Positions 20,409 to 32,500 of a stretch of 64,000 nucleotides of DNA are shown piece by piece (position 1 is the first letter of the stretch; the number at the start of each line of letters is the position of its first letter). The position numbers and the translations under genes were made by a program. The notes beneath the pieces are model-generated. The model was not told the origin of the DNA, ran no database searches, and saw only the letters and a program-made list of their open reading frames with translations. Source of the DNA: Turritopsis dohrnii (lineage: Eukaryota > Cnidaria > Hydrozoa > Anthoathecata > Oceaniidae); NCBI GenBank assembly GCA_027922465.2, contig BQMF02000235.1, forward strand, positions 372,001 through 436,000, given 5' to 3'.

Positions 20409-21060
20409 TCATACATCTTCATAAGTTTTAACCTGTTTGGTCGCTCTTGTGTCATCAGCAAAAGACTTGACCAAACTATGTGAGACATCCTTGTTGATGT
20501 CACCAATCAAAATCAGGAATATCAAAGGGCCCAAACACTTCCTTGGAGAACTCCTAACACAACATTCTGTGGTTTTGATTTTACACCATTTACCAACACA
20601 GATTGTTTTCTCCCAGTTAAAAAAGACTTTAGCCATTGGAGGATTTGCCCAGTAACTCCCAGCCATTTTATCTTTTGAAGTGCAATTCCATGATCGACTT
20701 TATCAAAGGCTTTAGAAAAGTCTAGGTATACAACATCAGCATTTTGCGTCTTCATCAAGAATATTCAATACCAGATCATATTGTTTCGAAAGTTGCCTTA
20801 AAAGCATGACCGTCCACCTCTGAATCCAAGCTGATTTGGGTTGAAGAGGTTTTTTTGGTATGTATTTAACAATGTGTGATCTGAGTACTTTTTTGAAGAT
20901 CTTAATCACATGAGATGTTAGGGCTATAGGTCTGTAGTTTGCTGCTAGTGATCTGCTTCCTCTTTTGTGGATTGGAGTGATTGTGCAGCTTCTCAATTCG
21001 TCTGGGACTATTCCCTTTTCCATACTTTTCTCCCACAGGATACAGAGAGGTGTCGAGAAT
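20409..21060 (-). pseudogene. LINE reverse transcriptase core, frameshifted
   Basis: Overlapping minus frames give, in RT order, TPIHKRGSRSLAANYRPIALTS (20736-21194 frame), VYLDFSKAFDKVDH (motif A, 20522-20758), a VLQGSV motif B region, and LIFLILIGDINKD then SFADDTRATK (motif C with the FADD catalytic pair, 20409-20666). Catalytic residues are present, but at least two frame changes separate them. The N-terminal 20 or so codons of the 20736-21194 frame belong to the nested LINE tail, not to this gene. Confidence 0.78.
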
Positions 21061-21079
21061 TCTTCTTTGCATTGTTTCA

Positions 21080-21600
21080 ACAATAATGCAGGAAATGATG
21101 ATGATGATAATGGTGATGCTGCCAAACACCAACTCCAATGACTGCAAAGGGTACAAAACGCTGCTGCCAGCTTTGTAATGAAGCACTGTGCCAAATCAAC
21201 GGCGTTATCAACTTGAAGTGTTTACCGATCACTGAAAGCATTGATATGGCCCTGGCAAAAGTTGCACATAATGCCGTTTACAATGCAGATTGACCCGCTT
21301 ACCTTTGACTGTTCAAAGCACCTCCACGAAACAGGGAATTGCAATCTACTGCTACATGTACGATATTGAAAACAATAGTCGCCTGAATGGTACCTTTAAA
21401 CATGAGGGTGCGAGGTGTTTTAACAAATTACCCACTAATATAAAGAAAATCAACTCGATAAAAAATTTTGGTATTAGATGCCGAAATTATTATTTTGATA
21501 AAGCTCCTGCTAGAGTGCTTAACCTATCGTGAAACGTAGTTATGGCAAAGAAGATTTTATCTTTTTTATAATTATTACCTATTTTTTATTTAGTATAAGG
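21080..21600 (+). mobile_element. Nested LINE 3' fragment on the plus strand
   Basis: Plus-strand frames read NAAASFVMKH, then a CLPITESIDMALAKVAHNAVYN segment in which HWLPI..RI...L...ALYN of LINE C-termini is recognisable. The 21290-21532 frame then gives GARCFNKLPTNIKKINSIKNF and YYFDKAPARVLNLS. It is oriented opposite to the surrounding LINE and interrupts it, so it inserted later. Confidence 0.6.
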
Positions 21601-21629
21601 TTTATCTTGTACACAGCACATACACTACT

Positions 21630-22475
21630 TTATAATTTCTGGTAATAAGTAATAATATTATTTTTGGAGACAATGTATCGATGAAAAAAAACCAAAAAAT
21701 AATCAGGTCCAGGAGCAGAATTTTGAGATAATTCATTAATGGCTTTGATTAGATCATCTTCTGTCACAAGAACATTTGAAATGTCATTAATATCTTTTTC
21801 GTTATCATTTTTGAGTGACTCATCTTCGTTTATGGATCGTGGTTTACTGAACACTTTAACGTGTTAGATGGACAAGATTTCTGCCATTTCTTTGTTTCTT
21901 TGTGTCAGATCACCATGTTCGTTCAAAAGAGGTCTGATTTTTGATTTTATCTTTGATTTCTTTTTCGCGTCAGAAAAGAAATATTTCGAGTTTTTCTTTA
22001 TTGAGTCTATGGCTTTATTTTCATCGTAATGTTTTGATTCCTGGAACGATTTTTGTAAATCCTTCTCCATTTGTAGAAGTTCCTGTCTTGATTCGGCTTT
22101 CCTTGATTGGGAGGTCATTTTGATAATTGCTTTGTAATTTTCCTTCTCCTTTTAGTGAGTGAGCTCCGATATCTCTCAACTTTTGACTTTCACTGGGAGT
22201 GTTTGGTTGTTCTACCAGGGATTCTTCTTCTGCATCCTTCATAACATGTTGTTGAAGTTGCTTAGAAATTTTTGCTTGTCATCATTGAGTTCTTCTTTCC
22301 AGTTGATTTGGCTTAGATCGTTTTTCAGCATATTCCACTCAATTTCATTTGAGAAGAAGTTTAGCGCATTGAATTTTGAGGGCTTCTGGTTGATCATTGT
22401 CGTAGACAGAATCTTTAACCTTGAGACTAGTTGATACCATGACAATACCATGATGCAAAGTGCTTTGAAGTACAA
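21630..22475 (-). pseudogene. LINE linker between endonuclease and RT, fragmented
   Basis: Minus frames at 22239-22475, 21864-22242 and 21630-21854 carry a charged helical linker and then ISNVLVTEDDLIKAINELSQNSAPGPD, the conserved entry motif before the RT domain of CR1-like LINEs. The frames are discontinuous. Confidence 0.65.
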
Positions 22476-22520
22476 TTAAGCAATCATGTAATAGATTTTA
22501 ATTGTATGTAAAAAGAAGGT

Positions 22521-22979
22521 CTAGGATGTTGCTATCTCTGTGAGTCGGTGAAGTGACGTATTGTGACATGAATATTTATCATTACAGAAGTTGTTTAGTG
22601 CATTCAGCATTGTTCTTTCTTCAATAGAGCATCCAGGTTTGGGCAGTCCATCAGGCCAGGTTGACTTTGGAAGGATAAAATCTCCACCAAATGTTATGTT
22701 TGGGACAGGTTCCAAGCCTGAAAGGGCTAATTTTGCTCTTTTCAGTGGCGTAATGAAATCATTAGTTGTTGACGGATTCCCATTGGCTTTGTCATCCAGC
22801 TGTCTGTATATCACTAATAATGCCAAGTTTTCAATGATTGAGTACACACAAAGAATCTGTACACCTGACGTCGAGTGAGATAAGATTACTTCACATGAGG
22901 CAGCTATGTCTTCTCTTACATAGAAGCAGATTCCCCCTGTAAATCTACCTCTTTTTTCCTCTTTCTTGATGAGTTGCAC
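22521..22979 (-). pseudogene. LINE AP-like endonuclease part
   Basis: Contains GGICFYVRED, LLVIYRQ, and the ITFGGDFILPKSTWPDG segment corresponding to the GDFN catalytic region of exonuclease-endonuclease-phosphatase LINE nucleases; the Asn is replaced by Ile. The closing HRDSNILDLLFTYN motif is in a different frame just downstream. This enzyme nicks target DNA to prime reverse transcription. Confidence 0.7.
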
Positions 22980-23379
22980 TTAAACAAAGTGAAACCTTCT
23001 GTTTCCTTGTGATTATTGATCCATGTTTCTGATAGGCCAACAAATAGTAAATCTTTATGACATTATAATTGTTTTCAATAAAAGGAACCTTGCTGGGTAC
23101 AGTTTGGGGATATAATCCTTGTACGTTAAAAAATGCAAAACTGTTGATTATTGATTGGATTGGATTGGGTTGAAGTTGGTTTAAAAAGGAATCTGTATAT
23201 GTGATCTGGGTAATTGTATGGTTTTCATTGGGTATGGTTTTCATTGGGTATGGTTGAGGAAGTCAGTTGGAGAGAGGAGCTTGGTGTGTCTACTGAAGTT
23301 GTTGTATTTGATTTTACATTGAGTGGATTCTTTGATTCAATGTATCCAGTATTTCTTCCTTCAGTAGACGAACCTACCT

Positions 23380-23928
23380 CTAAAAAATGATCAGGTTCAG
23401 AGGGTTTTCTTGCTTCAACATTGTTTGGTAACATGTTGTTATTGTGTGTAACAGTATTTTTGATCTTTTAGTCTCTTTTATGTGGGCAAAAAAACGCGAT
23501 TCAGAAAAATATTCCCCTTCGCGGATTGAATCAAAACACATTTTCGGATGAAAGTCTTTACACTTTTTTCCTTGGGTACATCCTCTTTGTTTATTTGTAC
23601 CATGTTGAGTGAATTTTCGAAACATCTTTGGGTGAGAAAATTGGCATTCTCTTCTTTTCAATCCGTGCTTGCAGATTCCATTTTTATAGAAACGACAGAT
23701 ATAGTTATGCTTTTTAGGATCATCAGTTCTGTCGTGTGCAGAATGTTCGATCCTTGTATCAGCATTTTCTTCTCCAATCTCGTCTAGATCCTGTGGTATT
23801 GGGACAATGTCATCTGGGGCCACATCCATCATTTTCCAGTCTAGCACCATTGTCCCGACCCAGCTCTGCAGGCAACTACACACCAGCTGCCACCGGCTGT
23901 TTACGTCTGTTGTTGCCTTCTTTCTCAC
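23380..23928 (-). pseudogene. LINE ORF1 with CCCH zinc fingers
   Basis: 182-codon frame with CRFYKNGICKHGLKRRECQFSH and a second finger from GCTQGKKCKDFHP to MCFDS. Such C-x-C-x-C-x-H fingers bind RNA and are found in ORF1 proteins of several invertebrate LINEs. The frame continues poorly on both sides. Confidence 0.6.
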
Positions 23929-24160
23929 TTGGAATAGTGTTTGGATTGCAGTGCATATAAAAGATTCCAGGTAAATTTAGAGGGTTATACATTTTTTCAG
24001 TGCAGGAGAAAACAGCAAACAGAAAGTGCTCCCAGTGCATCCAGTAATCAGTTCCTAGACACTTCCACTTCACTAGAGTTAAAGCTGGGTGAGACTAGTA
24101 GTGCTGATGAATTTAGCTCTAAGAATGATAAACGTTTCCAGTCAATTTGGTCGATTTGTT

Positions 24161-24428
24161 GATAAAGATTTTACTTAATTTTTGTTCTTGTAATATGTAA
24201 AAAAGCCTTGTGTTGTATTGAAATCTTATAAGTTATAATAAGTAACAATGAAACAAAATGCGTTCTTTAAGTTTGAGAGGGTGTGGTTTTAACCAATCTT
24301 GAGGGGAAAAAATTTCAAAATTTTTTCTGGTGCGTCGGACCCAACCATGGCGGGTCCTCCTACGTCACTAATTATACATGGCCCTGTCGACAGCCCTGCT
24401 AAGTCTTAAGTAGTTGTGTAAAAGGCGT
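24161..24428. other. Gene-free AT-rich stretch
   Basis: No ORF or repeat that I can assign, apart from a short GC-rich palindromic segment around 24330-24352 (ggacccaaccatggcgggtcc). Confidence 0.4.
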
Positions 24429-24751
24429 CTGTCCTTGTTCAACAATGTTGACAAAGCCCTGGTTGACGATTGTAAGATATATATTTGTGTGTTTTATAGT
24501 CTGTCCTTGTTGACAGCAACCAGTTCGTGCGAGTGATATCCTGTCCTTGTTGACAGTTTTAGTCATAAGTTTGTCTGTCCTTGTTGACAGCAGTACAATT
24601 TAGGTCAAAGTTAGGCTGTCTTTGCCGACAGCAGTATCATTTAAGTCACGAGTTAGTCTGTCCTTGTTGACAGCAGTACAATTTACATATCCTGTCCTAG
24701 TTGACAGTTCTTTGGTGTGATAGTCCTTGTTGACAATCAGTCCTTGTTGAC
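24429..24751. repeat. Spaced palindromic minisatellite (ctgtccttgttgacag)
   Basis: A 16-bp unit whose ends ctgtc/gacag are inverted repeats recurs at 24501-24516, 24541-24556, 24575-24590, 24616-24631 (two changes), 24658-24673 and 24692-24707. Degraded copies lie at 24429 and after 24721. Intervening segments of about 18-27 bp are partly related (agcagtacaattta, cataagtttgt), which points to tandem duplication rather than unrelated spacers. Confidence 0.85.
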
Positions 24752-25144
24752 TTTACAATTTGTTTTACGAATGCACCACTTGGACATTCCCCAATTCGGT
24801 CAAATACTTGTTCTTATTGAGTCTTAGCCCATGCCAATTAATAGGTCTTCATGAAAAATTTTGTAAAAAGTCAGGATGTTGGGTTCTGTATTATGAGAGG
24901 CAACCGTGTTATAAAAAACCCAAATTGATGCAAAGTATTTATTCTTCCAGAAGTTTAACTTAATCAAGTAAATTTAAGTAAAGAAAAATTAAATGCAAAT
25001 ATTAATAAATAAAATAAAGATCTTATCATCTATGTTATACAGTGGCTATTCTCTCTTTAAAGCATTTATAACTGCAAGTTTGTACTGAACTGAATGCCAC
25101 TATATTTACACTTTGTCTGTGTATTTACTCAATTTTATTTATAG

Positions 25145-25470
25145 GTGGGTGAAGTTTATGGAAGGTGGATGATGACTGGTCACCTAAGAGCAAAAGGTCT
25201 AAGAGTGTCTGAAAGTAGAGTAGGAAATGCCTTGAAAGCTATAAATCCCACAGCTCAAAGTAAAAGAATAGAAAATGCAGGAAGAATTTTGAATCCGAAA
25301 GTTTACCATGCAGACTATTTTGGTCATAAACTTCATGTGGACCAGAATGAAAAATTAGTCATGTATGGTGTCACTCATGTTTGTGCTCGTGATGGTCACA
25401 CTGGTCTCATTGTAGCTTATGCTACTATGCCAATTAGGAACAATTGCACAATTTATGAAGAAATATACAG
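25145..25470 (+). CDS. Integrase-fold (rve/DDE) gene, exon 1 fragment
   Basis: Exon bounded by ttatag and ag|gtacta. It reads GHLRAKGLRVSESRVGNALKAI, then YHADYFGHKLHVDQNEKLVMYGVTHVCARDGHTGLIVAYATMPIRNN. The HVDQNEK segment supplies the first catalytic Asp of the retroviral-type integrase core, with the following beta strands clear. This family occurs in cnidarian genomes as integrase-core genes related to Ginger-type transposons. The upstream exon lies outside recognisable sequence. Confidence 0.6.
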
Positions 25471-25828
25471 GTACTATAAAAATTGCAATGCTTTCTGATG
25501 ACAAATAGGGAGGTATTATAGTTTGCAAGACAAACAGTTTTTCTTTCTGTGCATGAAAGTTAGTAGAACAGTACTAAATAAAGATTTACAATGTTGGGAT
25601 AGGCTATCTCTTCAGTCATAGCCATCAGTCTGAATTAATATGGATTTAGTTGACAATTTTCACTGTATTAATTGAGCTAATTTAGTGAACACAACTGTTT
25701 ACATTTTACACATCTTGTGATTATGCAGTTTGAAAAGGCTATAAGAACCCTTGAAACAAAGACACAACTAAACATGCTATTATTTCACTGTTACCCTGTT
25801 GAGTTTAAAATTACCTTTTCTTTAGAAA

Positions 25829-26381
25829 CTAGTTACCTGCATAAAAGTTTTTTACGACTAATAATTTTGAAAAAGATGTGGCGCGTTTCCCATGTGTGTT
25901 ACGAAAATTTTAATTAAGGAATCACGACTCATCAGTGTTACCATGTTGTAGAGCTTGAAAAACTGATCAAAAAATGTATTGGATCGTTTCGCTACGACCA
26001 ACCGTTGCAGAGATATCGTCGATCAAAGATTTTGATGACGTCATAGCCGCAGTACCAAATAAGATTTAGTCCCAAATTTTGCATCACCACATTGCCTGTA
26101 TCGCAGAGCCTAAAAACTGTCAGTTATCCCCATTGGTTCTCGAGATATTTTTCCTAAAACGTTGTGTTCTACTGGGGATTCAATGCAATGGTTCCCTGTG
26201 ATCATAAAAAAAACTGACGTCAAATGCCACATGCTATTATACTAATCTTGAATGTGTCTTGTGTGGTCTAACTGCCGCTATATGACCACGATTGAGAAGA
26301 TTTTGGCCGTAAATTAAAAAAAAAACACAGCACTCTCTAAGTTAAATGTGTTGCACACGATTGCGGATTATTATAATAAGA
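25829..26381 (-). mobile_element. Short Helitron-B copy (553 bp)
   Basis: On the minus strand it runs from TCTTATTATAATAATCCGC (right end 26381) to a hairpin and CTAG (left end 25829). Host A precedes CTAG. It lies within the intron of the integrase-like gene and abuts a second copy. It shares the block gatcgtttcgctacgacca and gatgacgtcat with the copies at 59121 and 61465. Confidence 0.75.
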
Positions 26382-28193
26382 ACTCTTTTGAGCTGCTTTT
26401 GACCTTGGCGTATTTTACTTTCGAGCGCGCATTTTTTCTTTCTCTTTTGCTAAATTTTATATCAGCCAATATTGTTTCAGTCGCTTGCCACCCATGTTCA
26501 GCTTGCGTTGTGTCCCAGAATTTAACTTGTGTAAAAGATTTTTAATTTTTTAATTCATTTCTAACATTCAGAAGATTTGAAACAGAAACAAACAGCAATA
26601 CGTCTCAGAATATACATTTATACGCAGAAGAGAAGTAACTTTAATGTAAAAAATGTCAATATATAACAAAGAACTGTTTACCCAGACATACAAAACCAAA
26701 CATTGAATAACATTATACAAAAATGTTAATTCAAAACAAATTGACACTGCAATCATAAATGAATTTTGAAATGATATAAAGTCTGTTCTTCTCAAAACCA
26801 TCAACATCATGATTAAAACCATGAGTTTCATTTCTTTATGCTTTTTTATTATTGCCTAAAAGAATAATATTTCAATTGTTATACCGAAAATAAAAAAACC
26901 CAAAAAAAAAACAAAAAGGAAATTCAAGTACGCATTTATCCTAAAAACAATAACTTAAAACACAAATTTACCCATAAGATAAAAAGTGACAAATAAAAAC
27001 ATAATGCCAAACTTATACACCCAGGCAATCATATACCATAACACAAAATAATGCATAAATTTGATAAAATGTAGACTGAAAAAAAAATCCATCCAATAAT
27101 GATTCTTTTTTGTAGGACATAATTCATAATTTAACCACATGCTTCATTTCTTTAATGGTTATATACACTTTTTCTTTTCTGACCTAATAAAAGAAAATAT
27201 TTCAGTTGAAGAACAGCTAAAATAATCACATTCATTGCAACTATATTGAAGCAAACAAAAACAAAAGTTGGCTGGAAGACAGCCAGATAGACAAAGTATC
27301 AAGCATCTTAAATTGTATAGAAAATCTAGTAAAAGGCAGACATGGTTAGGTGTAATGAGACAGCATCTGACGTTCCCCCATTTCCACAGCCATGAGAACC
27401 ATTTTTGATTGATTGTTAAATAAATAAATTACGGCGCGTGTTACCAAAACAAATTTCGTTCGTTCGGCGTTCCTTTTCATCCAGCATCCAGTTTTCATGC
27501 AGCGAAGATACATACTAAATGATAGAATAACTCATAATTCATAATTCCAAACTCAATTAATCTTTCAAAACTAAATTAAAATGAAAACCATTCGTTAAGG
27601 GTAATGGAACATCTTTTTTTTCTGCATTTCTTCACTGCACTTTCTTCTGTATAGCCATAACTAAAACGTAAACAAACATTTAAATACATACACATATTTT
27701 ATTAATCTAAAACAAAGAAAATAAAATGTTGAAACATGTGCTGAATGTATACTTGTTATTTGTTATTCGTTTTCCACATAAAAACCATTTCAGTATGATT
27801 TTATATAATACATACATAATAAACATAATACATTTACTTACGTTCTTTTATTAATCTAAAAAAGAAAAACAAAAAAAGAAAAGCAAAAAGTTAAGCAATA
27901 AACGTTTTATAATAATACCTTCGTACAGACCTGTTCGTTCGTCAAACGATTAATGAAAATGGATTTCATCTCAACAAACATCGTCGCTATAGTTTGTCTG
28001 ATTTGGGCAACCAATAAAAACGGCGAAACAGTGATCACATGTCAAAACAAATGATCGTTGGATTGCAGTGGAAGAGTTTCTTCAATGGTCGGACTGCCGC
28101 GATATGACCACGATTAAGAAGATTTTGACCATTAAAAAAACAAAGCACTCTCTAAGTTAAATGTGTTGCACACGATTGCTGATTATTATAAGA
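26382..28193 (-). mobile_element. Longer Helitron-B copy (1.8 kb), 3' end lost
   Basis: The interior matches the Helitron-B dimer at 5.3-10.2 kb (for example cgccacccatgttcag and gcagaagagaagtaactttaatg). The 5' TC lies at 28192-28193, followed by T. The CTAG end is missing at the junction with the 553-bp copy, so it is truncated or fused to it. Confidence 0.7.
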
Positions 28194-28194
28194 T

Positions 28195-28338
28195 GCATTG
28201 ATAAATTATGGGTTATGGGACCAAATTAGAGTTGATGGTGGGAAAGAGTTTGTGTTGATGTGTTACATGCAAGAGATGCTAGGAGACCGAAGAAGAAATC
28301 AATCTATAGTTCCTTTCAAAGCTACAAAATCTACTGAT
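28195..28338 (+). CDS. Integrase-fold gene, downstream exon fragment
   Basis: Open frame NYGLWDQIRVDGGKEFVLMCY, then RRRNQSIVPFKATKSTD, ending at a GT donor (28339). RVDGGKEF contains the second catalytic Asp of the rve core. In relatives this segment directly follows the part encoded by exon 1. The 5' edge of the exon is lost because a Helitron-B copy ends 1 bp before it, so the gene is probably non-functional. Confidence 0.55.
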
Positions 28339-28399
28339 GTATGTGCCATTGTTGATATATGGGCTCTGGTTATATCTTTTGTTGTGTGTAGTGAATCCA

Positions 28400-29010
28400 G
28401 TTGAAAGTATATGTGCATCCTCATCAGATGTACTAACTACTAGTACATCTGGTAGCTACATACTTAATGTTTTAAAATTTTGAATAAACAAAGGAAGGAA
28501 CAAGCTTTAGGTACTTTGTGTTATATTCAATCTACTATTTGATGTACTATTTGTAACCTATTTAACTTTTAAGAACCACATCATTGACCGAATATGGGTA
28601 GAGGCTAACTCATGAGTCAACTATCCAATGAAACAGCTGCTGAATAAGATGGTCCTGAAAGAAACAATTGACATGACGAATGAAAAAGTTAAATTTTGTG
28701 TTTCTTTTGTGACAAGACATGTATGCTATGAGGAGTTGAAAGTATTTGTTAAAGGGATCCCTAGGTCATAATATAAATCAATGTTATTGTAAACAACGAT
28801 AACCAAAAATAACGTTAGTTAAAATATTTTTTCTTGTACTTCATCCGAAGTCGAGTATCGCTTGATTCAAAAAACGTTTTTTCGCATGCTCTTCGTCCGC
28901 CATTATTTTTATCTTGAACTCTATTTTCAACTCTATGCGCCAGTCCCTTTAGCCGAATTTGTAGTTGTGACGTACCATTTGAGTAACGGCTCGCATAGTA
29001 AGTAGGAAAT
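28400..29010. other. Gene-free stretch
   Basis: AT-rich sequence with no supported exon. It should contain the promoter of the P2X7-domain gene. No TATA box or repeat is assigned. Confidence 0.35.
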
Positions 29011-29516
29011 ATGTCTGTGATACCATACCAATACGAGCCAGTGAAACAACACAAGAAAAATGAGCCATCAGATGAGGAATGGGAAGATGTTGAAAATGTA
29101 GAAGACGATTTTATCTGCCAAGTCAACGATCTAGATATCCAACAAAACAACAAAATATTGCGTTTAAATAGCGATGTGAATCTCTGGTGTCAATGTTCAC
29201 ATTGCCATGTCATGTCTGTAAATCGGGAATGTCTATGCTGTACAGAGATTGATGAAATAAAATACAAAAAACTTTCTGAAGGTAAAAATTTATTTTTCTT
29301 CTTCACATTCTGTTCACATTAATTTTTCTCTCTAAAATTAATCGACTATTTTCTATCGATAAGCCACCTGTTTAAATCATAAAAATTATTGACGTAACTT
29401 TGTGCATATTTTTCAATAAACCCTCCATCTCACTGTCATTTAATTTTCTTAGACGTAAAATGCATAACTGAACATGATGGTTTCCAGGCAACATGCTTGA
29501 ATAAGGATGTTTTGTT
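29011..29516 (+). pseudogene. P2X7-type cysteine-rich domain gene, truncated by repeat array
   Basis: Exon 1 (29011-29281) starts with ATG and has a KKNEPSDEEWEDVENVEDDF acidic lead, then WCQCSHCHVMSVNRECLCCTEIDEI. The C-x-C-x2-C...M...EC-x-CC-x-E pattern is the signature of the P2X7 intracellular-tail domain, seen in cnidarians as stand-alone nuclear or transposon-linked proteins. A phase-1 intron (GT 29282, AG 29451-29452) leads to exon 2, which carries CITEHDGFQATCLNKDVL, the next conserved block. That exon is cut at about 29516 by the Helitron-C array, so the C-terminus is missing. Confidence 0.75.
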
Positions 29517-32500
29517 GGTTGCAACCCCAATCGAACGTGACTTTTTTTGGCTGATGAACTAATAGGAATAACGTTTTGTTTTTATTATTATTGTTAGTTT
29601 TATATTCCACGTTGACTTGGCTTTGAAAACAGTACATCAACTAAATACAAAGAAACTAACTGATTAAACGTTTTGGACATAAAAGCAGCAGTGGCAGAAC
29701 ATGGCAGCATGTGCGGTTTACCAGTGTATCCTAACGTATCCTTGCCTGACTGTCTGAGATGGGTGAACTTTTTTTCGAGCAATCAAAATGTTTAAAAACC
29801 GATAGGTAAAAAAAGAGTGTCATGATACAAAATATTTTTTTTTGCTTTTGTCTTAATAGTTGTCTTAATTTCTTTTAATCGATTTCTTTCAATCTATTTT
29901 AATCAGATCGAACATTTTTTTTTATTCACTTTATTCATTTAGCACGTGCCTTTTTCTCTCTCCTCCCGTGTGATCTTTCTAAAAAGAAAAACCATTTCCC
30001 CCTTACGTTTGATAGCACCCATGTTAGAGCGCGTAACTTTTTTAAAACAAAAGCTAATAAAAAGTTGAAGTTTCCTCTCTCTACGTTTTGAGTGTATTGT
30101 TACACTGATAAAAGAATGGTTTTACCAGAGGTTGCAGGGTGCGAAATAAGAAAATTATCTGAGCTGGTCAATGTCCGGCTGATTCTACGAATTTAGTGTG
30201 AATTGAACGGTCATTGAAGATGTTGACAGGTCACTGATTAAGTGCTTGTATGAAGAAATGAAACAAGTTTAAAGTCTTTCATATTACTGGCTGGTGAAGG
30301 GGACGATTCTAGCAACTTGGCGTCCCAAGCCAGCTAGTTATCAGTGAAGAAATCGTTTTCACATTAAGCTGGTGTTCTATTAATACTTATTCATCGCGTG
30401 ATAACTATTTGAACCCATCATTGGAAAACCAGCTTTAGTGACGTCACTTTGAATATGTAGAAAGTGAGGAACTTTTATTAACAAAAATAAGTATACTTCA
30501 ATTAAAACTCACAAGCTTTTGTACAATAGTATACCTTGTTAATAGCTTCTTCGTGACGCAAAATAATTTAACAACAAGCTAGTTTTAAACTTGAAGTTGA
30601 TGTTCTATCAAAGATCGCGATTTTAAGCATTTCGTGATAATTTTGCATCGCTAATATTTTAAATTCAATTGCGATTCGCGATTCGCGATCTGCTAATTCG
30701 AACGCTGACCCAATCACTGAAACTAACAATACGTTAGCCTTATCTCTTCACCACTGCACTATTGATGAACGGTAGATCTTATGTCTCTTACGAATATCAT
30801 AATGCTTTGGTGAAATAATTCACAGATAAACTTGAGCAAATCGGATTGTCTAAAAATAATTATTTATCTATAACGCAATTATTTGCAGGAATATCTAAAG
30901 AATTATTATCAACTTTCTCTTCGACATTTCAATTTGCTTCTTTATGAAAATAAACGTTTATTTCGTCGTCTGTGTTTAACCTTTTTCTTTATTTGCAATC
31001 ATCAACATTGATTGTGTAGAATAAAAGACTGACACTAAATAAACTTTCTGGACAAATTTACCACGCGTCAACCTGCAAAACATCACCTTCTTACTTCACC
31101 TGTTGTCTGCCGAAATGAATGTTAAAACATTTCGCACATTTTACATGCGCTCTCCTCCGCTGTTACTAATCAACCATATATACGCTGTAATTAATAAAAG
31201 TTTTAATAACAAACTCTCAGTGGAAGGGTAGAAAGTTTGTTTTCATATCATGCAAACAAGAGGTGGAAAGTCGAAAGTGAAATGAAGAAGAAAACCGACT
31301 TTTTACTGCGCAACAAGAAAAAAAATAATAATAATGTAGTTAAGAAAAAATGTCACAAGATTGAAAAATCAAAATCAACTAGTTAGCTACTTTTTTGGGG
31401 GAAATGTATTGGCAGGACAATGACCTGTTCAGTAGAGCATTTTGTAATAAAATTGCCGGTCAAGTCTATTTTTTACCGGACTTTGTCCGGTGTCCGGCCG
31501 TTATTTCGCACCCTGGGTTCTGACTTCGAATCTGCTTCTGGTTGAACACAAGTTGTACGAGACGTTTATTGATACAGTGATACAGAGCAGGTGGACATTA
31601 GCGGCGAGCGACGCCGCCTTGGCGGCTAGTCTATGTATTAATAGCCGATTCTCTGTCTGTCTGTCTGTCTGTTTGTTTGTTTGTTTGTTTGTAAGTCACG
31701 CAAAATGGTAGATTAAGTTGTGAGAGAAATTATTTCTTTTTTTGTGTGCAACGTGAGTTCGAAGCAAAAACATTGCAACCCCCAATCGAACGTGACTTTT
31801 TTGGCTGATGAACCAATAGGAACCAATAGGAATTTTTTTTTTTTTTTTTTTTTTGCTTTTCTTTTAATAAATTAATTTCTTCTTTTAATTGTTAATAAAA
31901 AGTTTTTTTCTCTCTACGTTTTGAGTGTATTGTTGTACTGATCAACGATTGTTTTAAAAAATAAATAACACATGAAATTTGGGTTTTTTTGGAACCATTG
32001 TTTAAACTGATATTTGATATTTGATTTCGAATCTGCCTCTAGGATAACTGACGTTTTTTCGGGTCCGCGATACAGGCGATGGGGTGACGAAAAATTTGGG
32101 TCTAACTTTTTTGGGAGGGGTCTGTGACGTCATCAAAATCTTTGAAGAATGATATCTCTGTAACGGTTGATCGTAGCGGAACGATCCCATACATTTTATC
32201 AGTTTTTCGAGCTCTACAACATGGTAACACTTTCGGTTGCCAATTCCTTAATTTTATTTTTCGGGAAGTCAACGCATGCTGAACATGGGCGGCGAGCGAC
32301 GCCGCCTTGGCGGCTAGTCTATATATTAATAGCCGATGAACTAATAGGAATAACGTTTTGTTTTTATCATTATTGTTAGTTTTATATTCCACGTTGACTT
32401 GGCTTTGAAAACACTACATCAACTAAATACAAAGAAACTAACTGATTAAACAGTTTGGACAAAAAGCAGCAGTGGCAGAACTTGGCAGCATGCTTGCCAG

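Larger units (their letters stand above)
19480..23990 (-). mobile_element. Decayed LINE (ORF1 with CCCH fingers, endonuclease, RT)
   Basis: Order on the minus strand is ORF1-like CCCH zinc fingers (23380-23928), AP-type endonuclease (22521-22979), a linker, reverse transcriptase (20409-21050) and a C-terminal region (19561-20393). Many frame changes and stops separate the parts, and a plus-strand LINE tail is inserted at about 21080-21600. Order and motifs fit a CR1/Jockey-like clade. No target duplication could be fixed. Confidence 0.78.

Noticed and set aside
24429..24751. CRISPR array
   Set aside because: The window is eukaryotic, spacers are partly related to each other, repeats are only 16 bp and no cas-like gene is present.
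29542..29560. Second hammerhead (ctgatga in Helitron-C units)
   Set aside because: CTGATGA is followed by actaatagg with no stem II or GAAA, so it is a chance match repeated with the unit.
31490..31711. Coding frame through CTGT/TTTG repeats in the Helitron-C array (also at 33733, 34821, 57375)
   Set aside because: The residues are microsatellite translations (SVCLSVCLFVCLFV, TNKQTNKQT). Frames vary between units.
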